64,000 nucleotides of DNA from Flavobacterium sp. YJ01 (GCF_029320955.1 NZ_CP119757.1:2108001-2172000), one strand, 5' to 3'. Numbered from the stretch's first letter, positions 25,079 to 33,120 are shown. The notes: generated from the sequence alone by a model not told the origin. Program-made: numbers and translations.

Positions 25079-26086
25079 ATGATTAATCTAAAAAAAGGAA
25101 TTTTATTCACAGCGCTTTTTTCGTGCCTCTTTTTTGTAAGCTGCAGCAATGACGATGATGACGATGATTTAATTGGGAACTGGATAAAAAAATCAGCTTT
25201 TGATGGCCCGGCAAGATCTAGTGCGACAAGTTTTGTTATTGGAGATTACGCTTACATCGTTGGCGGTTATACAGGAGATGTCTATTTAAAAGATTTATGG
25301 ATTTATAATTCGAATGGCGATTACTGGGAACAAAAAGCCGATTTTACAGGCGTAGGAAGAAGTTCTGCTTCTAGTTTTGCTTTAAATGAAAAAGGCTACG
25401 TAGGACTTGGTTATGATGGAACAAACAAATTAAAAGATTTCTTTCAGTACGATCCTTCTGCAAACAGCTGGACACAAAAAGCAGATTTTGGCGGAACAGC
25501 TCGTTATGCAGCTGTTGGTTTTCAAGTTGGAGGAAAAGCCTATTTTGGAACGGGTTATGACGGAAATTATCTTAAAGATTTCTATCAATACGATGATCAA
25601 GCCAATACTTGGACTCTTGTAAATGGTTTTAGCGGAAACAAAAGACGTAACGCTACCGTTTTTGTAATTGCAGACAAAGCATACTTAGTAACGGGTGTAA
25701 ACAACGGAACTTATCAAGAAGATTTCTGGGAATTTGATCCTTCAAACGATACTTGGACAAGAAAAAGAGATGTTGATAAAGATACCGACGACGATTACAC
25801 ATATAATGACGAATATGCAATTGTACGTGCAAATGCTTCAAGTTTTTCTATGAGCGGTCTAGGTTATATTGTTGGCGGAGAAAACATCAAAACTGTTTGG
25901 GAATATAATCCGACAACTGACTTATGGACTGAAAGAACTCCAATGGAAGGTGCTACAAGAACTGATGCTGTTGGTTTTGCAATCAATAATCGTGGTTTTT
26001 ACATGTTAGGAAGAGTTGGTTCTACTTACTTTGATGATGCATGGGAATTTAAACCATTAGAAGAACAAAATGACGATGACAACTAA
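25079..26086 (+). CDS. kelch-repeat lipoprotein, probably surface exposed
   Basis: A 335-residue lipoprotein. The signal is MINLKKGILFTALFSCLFFVSC, followed by SNDDDDDD. Acidic residues right after the lipid-modified cysteine resemble the Bacteroidota lipoprotein export signal for the cell surface. About six kelch blades of about 50 residues follow, each with a G-(G/A)-...-YDxxxxxW pattern (for example DLWIYNSNGDYWEQ, DFFQYDPSANSWTQ, DFYQYDDQANTWTL and DFWEFDPSNDTWTR). These would form one beta-propeller. It ends in an acidic tail (EEQNDDDN) that overlaps the next gene. The ligand is unknown. Confidence 0.9.
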   Translation: MINLKKGILFTALFSCLFFVSCSNDDDDDDLIGNWIKKSAFDGPARSSATSFVIGDYAYIVGGYTGDVYLKDLWIYNSNGDYWEQKADFTGVGRSSASSFALNEKGYVGLGYDGTNKLKDFFQYDPSANSWTQKADFGGTARYAAVGFQVGGKAYFGTGYDGNYLKDFYQYDDQANTWTLVNGFSGNKRRNATVFVIADKAYLVTGVNNGTYQEDFWEFDPSNDTWTRKRDVDKDTDDDYTYNDEYAIVRANASSFSMSGLGYIVGGENIKTVWEYNPTTDLWTERTPMEGATRTDAVGFAINNRGFYMLGRVGSTYFDDAWEFKPLEEQNDDDN

Positions 26087-26405
26087 TACTAAACAATTCT
26101 TCTGGATTAAAATCCAGAAGAATTTAATGCTTTTTACAATCCTTCTAATTTTTGTTTCTTGCACTAAAAAAGAAGTTTTGACAACATCGGTTTTTAAAAC
26201 AAATTCCGGATGGGGATATACCATTGCTTACAAAGAAAAAGTTCTAATTAAGCAGTCGGTTATTCCGGTAATAAGCGATAATAAAAGTTTTGAAACAGGA
26301 AGCGACGCTCTAAAAGTAGCCGATTTTGTAAAGCAAAAACTCAAACAAAACTTATCTCCAACGGTAACCAAAAATGACTTAATTTTATTAAAAATAAAAT
26401 TCTAA
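26070..26405 (+). CDS. DUF4907 lipoprotein
   Basis: This 111-residue lipoprotein has an unusually long signal (positive residues KIQKN before LMLFTILLIFVSC, lipobox cysteine at about 31). The remainder, SGWGYTIAYKEKVLIKQSVIP...FETGSDALKVADFVKQKL, is the DUF4907 signature. I start at ATG 26070, which overlaps the kelch stop by 17 bp, because a later start at 26127 would remove the positive charges. Downstream of a kelch protein and next to a histidine kinase, it may act as a partner or modulator. Function unknown. Confidence 0.85.
   Translation: MTMTTNTKQFFWIKIQKNLMLFTILLIFVSCTKKEVLTTSVFKTNSGWGYTIAYKEKVLIKQSVIPVISDNKSFETGSDALKVADFVKQKLKQNLSPTVTKNDLILLKIKF
26095..26124 (+). promoter_or_regulatory. 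14-bp perfect hairpin at the kelch-DUF4907 junction
   Basis: AATTCTTCTGGATT (26095-26108) and AATCCAGAAGAATT (26111-26124) are perfect complements two bases apart. The stem begins 9 bp after the kelch stop and lies inside the DUF4907 signal-peptide codons. There is no T-run after it, so it is probably an mRNA processing, stability or translation element, not a terminator. Confidence 0.7.
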
Positions 26406-27512
26406 ATGCAGATCGATACCATTAAAAATACGGGCTATAACAAAATTTTATTCCACTGCGCCATTTGGATATTCTTTATTTTGACTTCTTTAATTCAATT
26501 TTACGAAAGTCCATTTAAGATAAATAATGACTTTTATGCTCAATGGTCAACTGGAATTGTATTGTTTTACCTGAACTATTTTTATTTGGTTCCAAATTAT
26601 TTACTGCAAAAAAAATATTGGCTTTACTTTTCATCTGTCTTTATTCTAATTGCTGTATTTATGATTATTCGACTGAATTATTTCATTCCAGAGTTTAGAC
26701 ATTTAAGACCTGAGAATATAACGCCAAGAATGATGCCCAACGATGTGAGGATTTTTGATAAAGGCCCACACAGAAGAATCGAAATGAGACAACCACTTTT
26801 CTTTAAAATTGGTCCATCATTTTTCTATATCTTGATTATCACTATTTCTGCTATTATTAGAACACTAACTGAATTTTATAATAATCAACAAAATAAACTG
26901 ATTGCCGAAACACACAGAACAAATACTGAATTAATCTATTTGCGAAAACAAACCAATCCGCATTTTTTATTCAATTCTTTAAATAGTATTTATTCTTTGG
27001 CACACAAAAAATCTGATTTGGTCCCTGATGCCATCGTGACTTTGTCTGAGCTTATGCGCTATATGCTTTATGAGACAGACAATAAAACGGTGGCTTTAGA
27101 AAAAGAGGTCAATTACATTCAGAACTATATAGAATTACAAAAACTACGATTAAACAATATTGAAGACATTGTGATTAATGTGCACGGCGATACTAGAAAC
27201 AAGTTTATTGAACCATTATTACTGATTTCTTTTGTCGAAAATGCTTTTAAATACGGAACTGACTACAAAGGCGCTGCTCACGTAAAAATAAAAATTCTGA
27301 TTACTGATAACAATCTTGATTTTTGGATTGAAAATTCTATCGAAAATTATGTCAAAGATCCTGAAAATTCAGGAATTGGATTAGTAAATATCCAAAATCG
27401 CCTTGATTTGCTTTATCCAAATGCCCATGAATTAACTATTACTCAGGATAGTGCCTATTATCGAGTTCATTTGAATTTAAAATTAGATGAAATAAAAACC
27501 CCAACGCATTAA
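26406..27512 (+). CDS. LytS/YehU-type sensor histidine kinase
   Basis: This 368-residue kinase has four hydrophobic helices at about 12-30, 45-60, 72-92 and 135-158, with no large extracytoplasmic domain. The His_kinase box is LRKQTNPHFLFNSLNSIYSL near residue 175-195 (H the phosphoacceptor), followed by an ATPase domain with VENAFKYG and GIGLVNIQNRLDLLYP. The start ATG touches the DUF4907 stop, indicating co-transcription. It is paired with the LytTR regulator downstream. With so little periplasmic sequence, sensing probably occurs within or next to the membrane, perhaps through DUF4907 or the kelch protein. Confidence 0.92.
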   Translation: MQIDTIKNTGYNKILFHCAIWIFFILTSLIQFYESPFKINNDFYAQWSTGIVLFYLNYFYLVPNYLLQKKYWLYFSSVFILIAVFMIIRLNYFIPEFRHLRPENITPRMMPNDVRIFDKGPHRRIEMRQPLFFKIGPSFFYILIITISAIIRTLTEFYNNQQNKLIAETHRTNTELIYLRKQTNPHFLFNSLNSIYSLAHKKSDLVPDAIVTLSELMRYMLYETDNKTVALEKEVNYIQNYIELQKLRLNNIEDIVINVHGDTRNKFIEPLLLISFVENAFKYGTDYKGAAHVKIKILITDNNLDFWIENSIENYVKDPENSGIGLVNIQNRLDLLYPNAHELTITQDSAYYRVHLNLKLDEIKTPTH

Positions 27513-27610
27513 TAAAGCTAATTAGGATATCTATTAATGTTAATGCGTAATTTTAATTTCTTATTACGTATTTTAGGAAAATTTTAAAACTTAATTCATT
27601 GGTTTAAAAT

Positions 27611-27618
27611 TACTTTTG
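27611..27618 (+). promoter_or_regulatory. -7 box (TACTTTTG) before the LytTR regulator
   Basis: An exact TAnnTTTG match 37 bp before ATG 27655. It overlaps a TTG at 27616, which supports the later ATG as the true start. No convincing -33 element. Confidence 0.35.
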
Positions 27619-27654
27619 AATGCCGAAACAAATTATAAACCTAATTCTGAAAAA

Positions 27655-28368
27655 ATGAAATGTGTAATTATTGATGATGAACCTTTAGCAGTAGAATTAT
27701 TGCAGGATTTTGTCAAAAAAGTAGACTCATTAGAATTGATTAATTCTTTTAATAATGCAATTGACGCCGTTTCATTTATCAATCAGAACAATGTTGATTT
27801 AGTTTTCCTGGACATTCAGATGCCACATTTTTCAGGAATTGATTTTCTAAATACAATCGAAAAAAAACCTTTAGTAATTTTTACAACTGCCTATTCTGAT
27901 TATGCAGTAGAAGGATTTAATCTTGGAGCCGTTGATTATTTAGTTAAGCCAATTCCTTTTCATCGCTTTTTAAAAGCCGTTGTTAGAGCACAGCAAGTTC
28001 TGCAGCCATTAACTCCTCAGGCGATTTCTGAGAATACAAATGCACCAGAAATCGAACAAGATTTCATGTTTGTGAGAGCCGAATATGAAAATGTAAAATT
28101 AAACTTCGCAGATATTCTTTTTATCGAAGGATTGAAGGATTACGTAAAAATTTATACAACTGACAACAAATTCACGCTAACCTTAATTAGCTTGATTAAG
28201 CTTGAAAATCTACTTTCTAGTAAAGGTTTTGCCAGAATTCACAGATCGTATATTATCAATATCAAACACGTAAAATCGATTCAGAAAAATAAGGTTTTAA
28301 TAAGCGATAAGAGAATTCCAATTAGTGAAAGTTACAAAAACACTTTCTTTGAAAAAATCAATCTTTAG
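27655..28368 (+). CDS. LytTR-family response regulator
   Basis: A 237-residue regulator with a receiver domain (about 1-118; CVIIDDEPLAV acid pocket, phosphoacceptor D in LVFLDIQMP at about 54, FTTAYSDYAVEGFNLGAVDYLVKPI) and a C-terminal LytTR DNA-binding domain (about 140-237; ILFIEGLKDYVKIYTTD, FARIHRSYIINIKHV). I start at ATG 27655, in frame with the longer TTG reading. Regulated by the kinase upstream. Its likely targets are the kelch operon and other envelope genes. Confidence 0.93.
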   Translation: MKCVIIDDEPLAVELLQDFVKKVDSLELINSFNNAIDAVSFINQNNVDLVFLDIQMPHFSGIDFLNTIEKKPLVIFTTAYSDYAVEGFNLGAVDYLVKPIPFHRFLKAVVRAQQVLQPLTPQAISENTNAPEIEQDFMFVRAEYENVKLNFADILFIEGLKDYVKIYTTDNKFTLTLISLIKLENLLSSKGFARIHRSYIINIKHVKSIQKNKVLISDKRIPISESYKNTFFEKINL

Positions 28369-28389
28369 TTTTTAAATTCCAAAAAATAA

Positions 28390-28432
28390 AAATTCCAAAT
28401 TCCAAGAGTCTAGCTTCTGGAATTTGGAATTT
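28390..28432. terminator. bidirectional terminator between the LytTR gene and gamma-carbonic anhydrase
   Basis: AAATTCCAAATTCCA (28390-28404) is perfectly complementary to TGGAATTTGGAATTT (28418-28432) over a 13-base loop. A T-rich run (TTTTTTATTT) follows on the plus strand and an A-rich run precedes, so it can serve both convergent genes. Confidence 0.75.
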
Positions 28433-28453
28433 TTTTATTTATTTTTTTTATAA

Positions 28454-28972
28454 TTATTCTTCGTTTTTAAACCAACTAGAATACATTACATAATTATTAG
28501 AAATACGCTCAATTTCTCCTGCAAAATCAGACTGATCGATATCTTTTACCTTTTTAGCCGGAACTCCTGCATAAATACTTCCTGAAGCAACAACTGTGTT
28601 TTGAGTCACCACAGCTCCAGCAGCAATAATAGCGTTACTTTCGACAACACAATTATCCATAACAATCGCGCCCATTCCTATTAAAACATTATCATGAATT
28701 GTGCAACCGTGAACAATTGCATTATGTCCGATTGAAACATTATTTCCAATAATAGTTGGATGTTTTTGATAAGTGCAATGAACAACAGCACCGTCTTGAA
28801 TGTTTACTTTATTTCCGATTTTGATAAAATTAACATCTCCACGAATAACGGCATTAAACCACACACTACAAGATGTTCCAAAAGTTACATCTCCAACAAT
28901 AGTCGCATTTTCGGCAACATAACAATCTTCTGGAATTGAAGGTGATTTTCCGTTTACAGATTTAATCAGCAT
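28454..28972 (-). CDS. gamma-carbonic-anhydrase-like hexapeptide protein
   Basis: This 172-residue protein consists of left-handed beta-helix hexapeptide repeats ([LIV]-G-x4): NATIVGDVTFGTSCSVWFNAVIRGDVNFIKIG, VSIGHNAIVHGCTIHDNVLIGMGAIV and so on, ending in a helical cap. The zinc-ligand histidines expected in the gamma-CA fold are present (VVHCTYQKH, SIGHNAIVHG). The family includes CaiE, PaaY and YrdA types, and activity cannot be judged from sequence. It follows PorP/SprF with a 10-bp gap, but no functional tie is evident. Confidence 0.88.
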   Translation of the reverse strand: MLIKSVNGKSPSIPEDCYVAENATIVGDVTFGTSCSVWFNAVIRGDVNFIKIGNKVNIQDGAVVHCTYQKHPTIIGNNVSIGHNAIVHGCTIHDNVLIGMGAIVMDNCVVESNAIIAAGAVVTQNTVVASGSIYAGVPAKKVKDIDQSDFAGEIERISNNYVMYSSWFKNEE

Positions 28973-28982
28973 AAAATAAAAT

Positions 28983-29972
28983 TTAATTAATTGCTGGACA
29001 GTTACAATCGTAACGTTCTTTTCTACAGAATAAGTTAACTCCTAAAGTAATTTGATGGTAACCGCCTGTATCAAATTTCACGTCTCCCGTTACTTGAGAA
29101 TAAGTGTAAGCAAACATGAAATTCTTAAAGTTAACTCCAACAATCGGAGTAAAATATTGTAATTTTTGAGATGCAACTCCCGTTCCCGAAAGATATTGAG
29201 CACCATCAAAACTTCTTCTGTAAGATAATGCCGCCCATAAACTTCCAAAATCCATGTTTTTATAGGCTTTCATATTCAAATCGAGCGTTTTCTCTTTCGT
29301 TTGGTCAAATAACTGAAAAAGAATTGAAGGCTCCCAAGTCCAATTATCATTCTTACCAAAAACATAACCTGCGCTCAATAAAAACTTTCTCAGATTATCA
29401 CTTTCATAATCTGTATATAACTCTCTTCTAGTTTCTAACAATCCCTGAACCGTTGCATGTGCATAAAAATCCAAATAGTTGTAAGAAGCTCCGACGTCTA
29501 CATTAAAATAAGAATCTTTTTGAATTGAACCGAAAACAGCAGGATCAAAAGTTCCTCCAAATTTAGTTTCATCCAATTGATTTTGTATCAAACCGCCACT
29601 AATCCCAAAAGACAACTGATTCAAATCAACTTCGTCTCTAGAAAACATAATATGATGCGCGTAAGTTAATTTTACTCCCTTTTGAGAATGATACCCGTTT
29701 TTATCATTAAAAATAATTATACCAGCTCCAGAACGTTCACCAAGTCTTCCGTTAAAACTTAAAGTCTGCAAAGTTGGAGCATCTTCTTGCCCAAACCATT
29801 GTTTTCTGGCGGTCAATCGAACTTTAGCACAGTTCGCCGCACCAGCCATAGACGGGTGAATTAAGTAGTAATTGTCAGACAAATAATCAGAATAAACAGG
29901 TATTCCTTCTTGAGAGTAAGAATAAAATGTTATAATGAGAAAAATTAATAAAACCCTGATTTTTAATTTCAT
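28983..29972 (-). CDS. PorP/SprF-family membrane protein (type IX secretion associated)
   Basis: This 329-residue outer-membrane protein has a signal (LLIFLIITFYSYSQ), the family's start GIPVYSDYLSDNYYLIHPSMAG, ARKQWFGQEDAPTLQTLSFNG, and the terminal GGYHQITLGVNLFCRKERYDC region. PorP/SprF proteins accompany adhesins secreted by the type IX system. No adhesin or OmpA partner lies beside this copy, so it may act with distant partners such as the OmpA-family gene at 62240. It is adjacent to the gamma-carbonic anhydrase. Confidence 0.9.
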   Translation of the reverse strand: MKLKIRVLLIFLIITFYSYSQEGIPVYSDYLSDNYYLIHPSMAGAANCAKVRLTARKQWFGQEDAPTLQTLSFNGRLGERSGAGIIIFNDKNGYHSQKGVKLTYAHHIMFSRDEVDLNQLSFGISGGLIQNQLDETKFGGTFDPAVFGSIQKDSYFNVDVGASYNYLDFYAHATVQGLLETRRELYTDYESDNLRKFLLSAGYVFGKNDNWTWEPSILFQLFDQTKEKTLDLNMKAYKNMDFGSLWAALSYRRSFDGAQYLSGTGVASQKLQYFTPIVGVNFKNFMFAYTYSQVTGDVKFDTGGYHQITLGVNLFCRKERYDCNCPAIN

Positions 29973-30091
29973 AAAGACAATTTTGTATCGATATAATTTT
30001 CACTCCTGCAATTTAACACGATTTCTTTGAGAAGAGTCTTAATTATTTCATTAAAAAATCAAATATAGTTATTAGTAGAAAATAACTTTAG

Positions 30092-30099
30092 TAAATTTG
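30092..30099 (+). promoter_or_regulatory. -7 box (TAAATTTG) for the Nfu-like gene
   Basis: An exact TAnnTTTG match 16 bp before the ATG at 30116. The -33 region (about 30069-30073, TTATT) is weak. Confidence 0.45.
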
Positions 30100-30115
30100 C
30101 AAAAAATATACAATC

Positions 30116-31015
30116 ATGACAAAAATCACTATAAAAGAGACTCAAAATCCAACTATTTTAAAGTTTGAGTTTGAAGACTTTATTACACAGAATCAAAATT
30201 TTGAATTTAAAAACATTGATGAAGCTCAAGCTTCTCCTCTAGCGCAGCAGTTATTCTACTTACCGTTTGTTAAAACCGTTTACATTTCTGGAAATTTTAT
30301 CGCTATAGAAAGATATAGCATTGTAGATTGGGATGATGTAAAAGATGCTGTAGCTGAACAAATTAGTGCTTTTGTTGAAAAAGGTGGTGTGATTATTAAA
30401 GTTGACGAAAACAAAGCAAAAAAACAGCCTATTACGGTTTACGGAGAAACAACTCCAAATCCTTCAGCTTTAAAATTTGTGGTTAGCAGAATGTTGACTC
30501 GCAACGCAGTAGAATATAAAAATATCGATCAAACGGCTTCTTCTCCATTAGCTCAGGAATTGTTTAAATTTCCTTATGTAAAAGAAATTTTTATTGACGA
30601 AAACTATATTTCAGTTACAAAATACGAAATCAACGATTGGTCTGAAATTACTTTAGAATTACGAACTTTCATTAAACAATTTATCGAAAACGGAGGGACA
30701 GTTTTAGACGAAAGTCTGATTCAAACCACTACTAAAAATGAAGTTACAAAAGACGAAGCATTTGACAAATTAGATGTTACTTCTCAACAAATCATTAATA
30801 TTTTAGAAGAATATGTAAAACCAGCTGTAGCCGCAGATGGTGGAAACATTGCTTTTGAATCTTATAATGAAGAGGATAAAACGGTAAAAGTACTTTTACA
30901 AGGTGCTTGCAGCGGTTGTCCTTCTTCAACATTTACTTTAAAAAGTGGTATCGAAAATATGCTAAAAAGCATGTTGAATGATGAGGCTATTAAAGTTGAA
31001 GCTTCTAATGCTTAA
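30116..31015 (+). CDS. NifU-like Fe-S scaffold with duplicated N-terminal domain
   Basis: A 299-residue Fe-S cluster carrier. Two Nfu-N modules lie in tandem at about 1-95 and 105-205. Each has a TxNPxxLKF start, a SPLAQ(E/Q)LF(Y/K)xP(F/Y)VK core and an (E/A)F(V/I)(E/K)xGG end. A C-terminal NifU domain (about 215-299) carries the cluster-binding CSGCPSS near residue 264. Most Nfu proteins have one N-terminal module, so the duplication is unusual. The gene is single, ended by a 17-bp terminator. Confidence 0.93.
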   Translation: MTKITIKETQNPTILKFEFEDFITQNQNFEFKNIDEAQASPLAQQLFYLPFVKTVYISGNFIAIERYSIVDWDDVKDAVAEQISAFVEKGGVIIKVDENKAKKQPITVYGETTPNPSALKFVVSRMLTRNAVEYKNIDQTASSPLAQELFKFPYVKEIFIDENYISVTKYEINDWSEITLELRTFIKQFIENGGTVLDESLIQTTTKNEVTKDEAFDKLDVTSQQIINILEEYVKPAVAADGGNIAFESYNEEDKTVKVLLQGACSGCPSSTFTLKSGIENMLKSMLNDEAIKVEASNA

Positions 31016-31028
31016 TTTTTGATCTCAT

Positions 31029-31068
31029 AAAACGAAAAGCGCCTTAAATAAGGCGCTTTTCGTTTTTA
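31029..31068 (+). terminator. very strong terminator after the Nfu-like gene
   Basis: AAAACGAAAAGCGCCTT (31029-31045) pairs with AAGGCGCTTTTCGTTTT (31050-31066), a 17-bp perfect stem with a four-base loop ending in T's. Confidence 0.9.
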
Positions 31069-31158
31069 ATCACTTATTATCAATTATTTACCAATAAAAA
31101 AACGACTAATTCTATAAAATTAATTAATATTGTACTTATAACCAATCAATTAAAAACC

Positions 31159-31545
31159 ATGGGATTATCTTCATTTTTTAAAAATTTATTTGGCTCGACA
31201 AAAGAGTCTGCTGCAGAATTGGCTACTAGTGCCGAAAATACTTTTGAACAAGTAAAAGAAGCCGCTGCGCCATATATTGAAAAAGCCGAAACATTTGCAG
31301 AAGAAACTATCGATAAAGTAAAAGAAGTTTCGGAACCAATTATTGACCGCGCATCTGATTATGCTGACAAGGCAAAAGAAACAGTGACAGAATACGCCGA
31401 AAAAGCTACGGAAGCTGTAAGCGATGTTATTGATTCTGTTAAAGAAAAAGCAGCAGCTTTAACTAGTGACGAAAGTCCAAAAGTTATAACAGAAACCGTA
31501 GTTGATGCAAGCGAAATTGGCGACGAAGACGACGGTAAAGCATAA
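31159..31545 (+). CDS. helical, LEA/YtxH-like repeat protein
   Basis: This 128-residue acidic protein is made of short alanine/glutamate/lysine-rich repeats (for example EKAETFAEETIDKVKEVSEP, DYADKAKETVTEYAEKATEAV). It is predicted to be a long amphipathic helix, with no cysteine, no signal peptide and an acidic C-terminus. Such proteins resemble LEA or YtxH-type stress proteins and coiled-coil structural proteins. I recognise no specific family. It lies alone between the Nfu-like and MscS genes. Confidence 0.7.
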   Translation: MGLSSFFKNLFGSTKESAAELATSAENTFEQVKEAAAPYIEKAETFAEETIDKVKEVSEPIIDRASDYADKAKETVTEYAEKATEAVSDVIDSVKEKAAALTSDESPKVITETVVDASEIGDEDDGKA

Positions 31546-31574
31546 ACACAATTTTCTCATAATGTAAATATTTT

Positions 31575-31582
31575 TATATTTG
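31575..31582 (+). promoter_or_regulatory. -7 box (TATATTTG) in front of the MscS gene
   Basis: An exact TAnnTTTG match. A TTTT at 31552-31555 lies 19 bp upstream as a near -33. The initiation point would fall at about 31588, ahead of a hairpin at 31595-31614. Confidence 0.45.
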
Positions 31583-31594
31583 CAGTACCAATCT

Positions 31595-31620
31595 ACCTTC
31601 TCTTTTGAGAAGGTTTTTTT
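31595..31620 (+). terminator. terminator or leader hairpin before the MscS gene
   Basis: ACCTTCTC (31595-31602) pairs with GAGAAGGT (31607-31614), then six T's. It follows the gene ending at 31545 but also follows the -7 box at 31575 and precedes the ATG at 31632. It could be the terminator of the helical-repeat gene or an attenuator in the MscS leader. Confidence 0.7.
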
Positions 31621-31631
31621 ATTTTAAAATC

Positions 31632-32444
31632 ATGAACCTTAGCCCAGAACAAGTCAGTAAATACATTAGCAGATTTATTGATATTTTAGTTGATTATTCT
31701 CCAAAATTAATCTCTGCATTCATCATCTTATTTATTGGTTTATACGCCATCAGATTGATCAATCGCATTATGAGAAAAATCATGATTCAGCGAAATCTGG
31801 ATCCAACGTTAACAAAATTCTTAGCCGATATTTTATTGTGGGCTTTACGAATATTATTGTTTGTAACCTTTATTTCTAAATTAGGCATTGAAACTTCGTC
31901 TTTCGTGGCTATTTTAGGAGCAATGGGACTTGCAGTTGGTTTATCATTACAAGGATCTCTTTCCAACTTTGCGGGCGGAATGCTTATTATTGTTTTTAAG
32001 CCATTTAAAGTGGGAGATACAATAGAAGCACAAGGTGTTATTGCAACAGTTCTTGAAATTCAGATTTTTGTAACTAAAATGCTGACGGGAAATAACCAAA
32101 CGGTTTTTGTTCCAAATGGAGCTTTATCAAACGGAAATATTATCAATTATTCTATGCAGGGAGAAAGAAGAGCTGATTTGACCTTTTCAATTTCATACGA
32201 CTCAGATATTAAAAAAGCTAAAGATGTTCTTTTGGATGTTTTAAATAAGAATCCAAAAATATTGAAAACGCCTGCACCAGAAGTTTTTGTAAAAAATTTA
32301 TCTGCAAGTTCAATAGATTTTGCAGTTCGTCCTTGGGCTAAAAATGCCAATTACGGAGCTGTTTTTTCTGAAACCTTAGAAAACTGCAAAACTGCTTTGG
32401 ATGAAGCTGGAATTTCAATCCAGCCGTATACGATACAGAAATAA
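31632..32444 (+). CDS. MscS-family mechanosensitive channel
   Basis: A small-conductance channel protein of 270 residues. It has three N-terminal transmembrane helices (about 20-40, 60-80 and 85-110), the glycine/alanine-rich pore helix (GAMGLAVGLSLQGSLSNFAGG) and the beta domain VGDTIEAQGVIATVLEIQIFVT with the loop VFVPNGALSNGNIINYS, then a cytoplasmic alpha/beta tail. It releases solutes on hypoosmotic shock. I use ATG 31632, the family-type N-terminus. Convergent with tsaB with 4 bp between stop codons. Confidence 0.93.
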   Translation: MNLSPEQVSKYISRFIDILVDYSPKLISAFIILFIGLYAIRLINRIMRKIMIQRNLDPTLTKFLADILLWALRILLFVTFISKLGIETSSFVAILGAMGLAVGLSLQGSLSNFAGGMLIIVFKPFKVGDTIEAQGVIATVLEIQIFVTKMLTGNNQTVFVPNGALSNGNIINYSMQGERRADLTFSISYDSDIKKAKDVLLDVLNKNPKILKTPAPEVFVKNLSASSIDFAVRPWAKNANYGAVFSETLENCKTALDEAGISIQPYTIQK

Positions 32445-32448
32445 AATA

Positions 32449-33120
32449 TTATTGCTTTTTTGGAGGAGCAATCATAAAATCTTTCAAATAATAAGGCTCA
32501 AAATAAGCGACATCTACAGTGTCGCTTTTTTGATACTTATCATAACTGATTTTACTCATTGCGTTTGCAGAAGGATATTTTACATCTTCTAAAAATATAA
32601 AATTCCCTTTAGTTAAAACAGGTTTACATTTCTCGGCGCAATCACCCACAAAGTAGAGTTTATCAGTATATTCTTGAAATGAATTTTCGTCTATAATCTC
32701 CGCTTTAATAGCTCTATCGATTGTCAAATCTGAACTAAAAATGGCGCTATAAACTTCCATTCTGCGAGCATCTAACATCGGAATAATTTTTCCATCTGTA
32801 ACTTCAGCTTGAGAAGCCAACGTTTGAAGTGTATCTACAGCAATTAAAGGAATATTTAAAGCATAACACAGACCTTTTGCTGCCGAAACACCAATTCTCA
32901 ATCCTGTATAAGATCCAGGACCTTGACTTACAGCGATTGCGACTAAATCTTGAACTGAAATTCCTGCTTTTGCAATTACTTCTTCGATAAAAACATGAAG
33001 TTTTTCTGCATGCGAATATCCTTCGTCAGCTAGCTCGTTGCAAGCAATTGTTTTTCCATCTTTTGCGACAGATACAGAACAATTTTTAGTAGCCGTTTCG
33101 ATGTTGAGAATAAAAGACAA
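32449..33120 (-). CDS. tsaB: TsaB, threonylcarbamoyl-adenosine (t6A) biosynthesis subunit
   Basis: Partner of TsaD in making t6A37 of tRNAs. The 223-residue protein has the ASKHA fold start ILNIETATKNCSVSVA, GPGSYTGLRIGVSAAKGLCYAL near residue 65-90, and VDTLQTLASQA. The start codon is TTG, at the family N-terminus. It lies 36 bp downstream of the last efflux gene and may be read with it. A terminator is lacking between tsaB and the convergent MscS gene. Confidence 0.94.
   Translation of the reverse strand: MSFILNIETATKNCSVSVAKDGKTIACNELADEGYSHAEKLHVFIEEVIAKAGISVQDLVAIAVSQGPGSYTGLRIGVSAAKGLCYALNIPLIAVDTLQTLASQAEVTDGKIIPMLDARRMEVYSAIFSSDLTIDRAIKAEIIDENSFQEYTDKLYFVGDCAEKCKPVLTKGNFIFLEDVKYPSANAMSKISYDKYQKSDTVDVAYFEPYYLKDFMIAPPKKQ

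Noticed and set aside
26095..26124. Terminator between kelch and DUF4907
   Set aside because: No T-run follows, and the gene downstream overlaps the kelch gene and continues into the kinase, so the operon must be read through.
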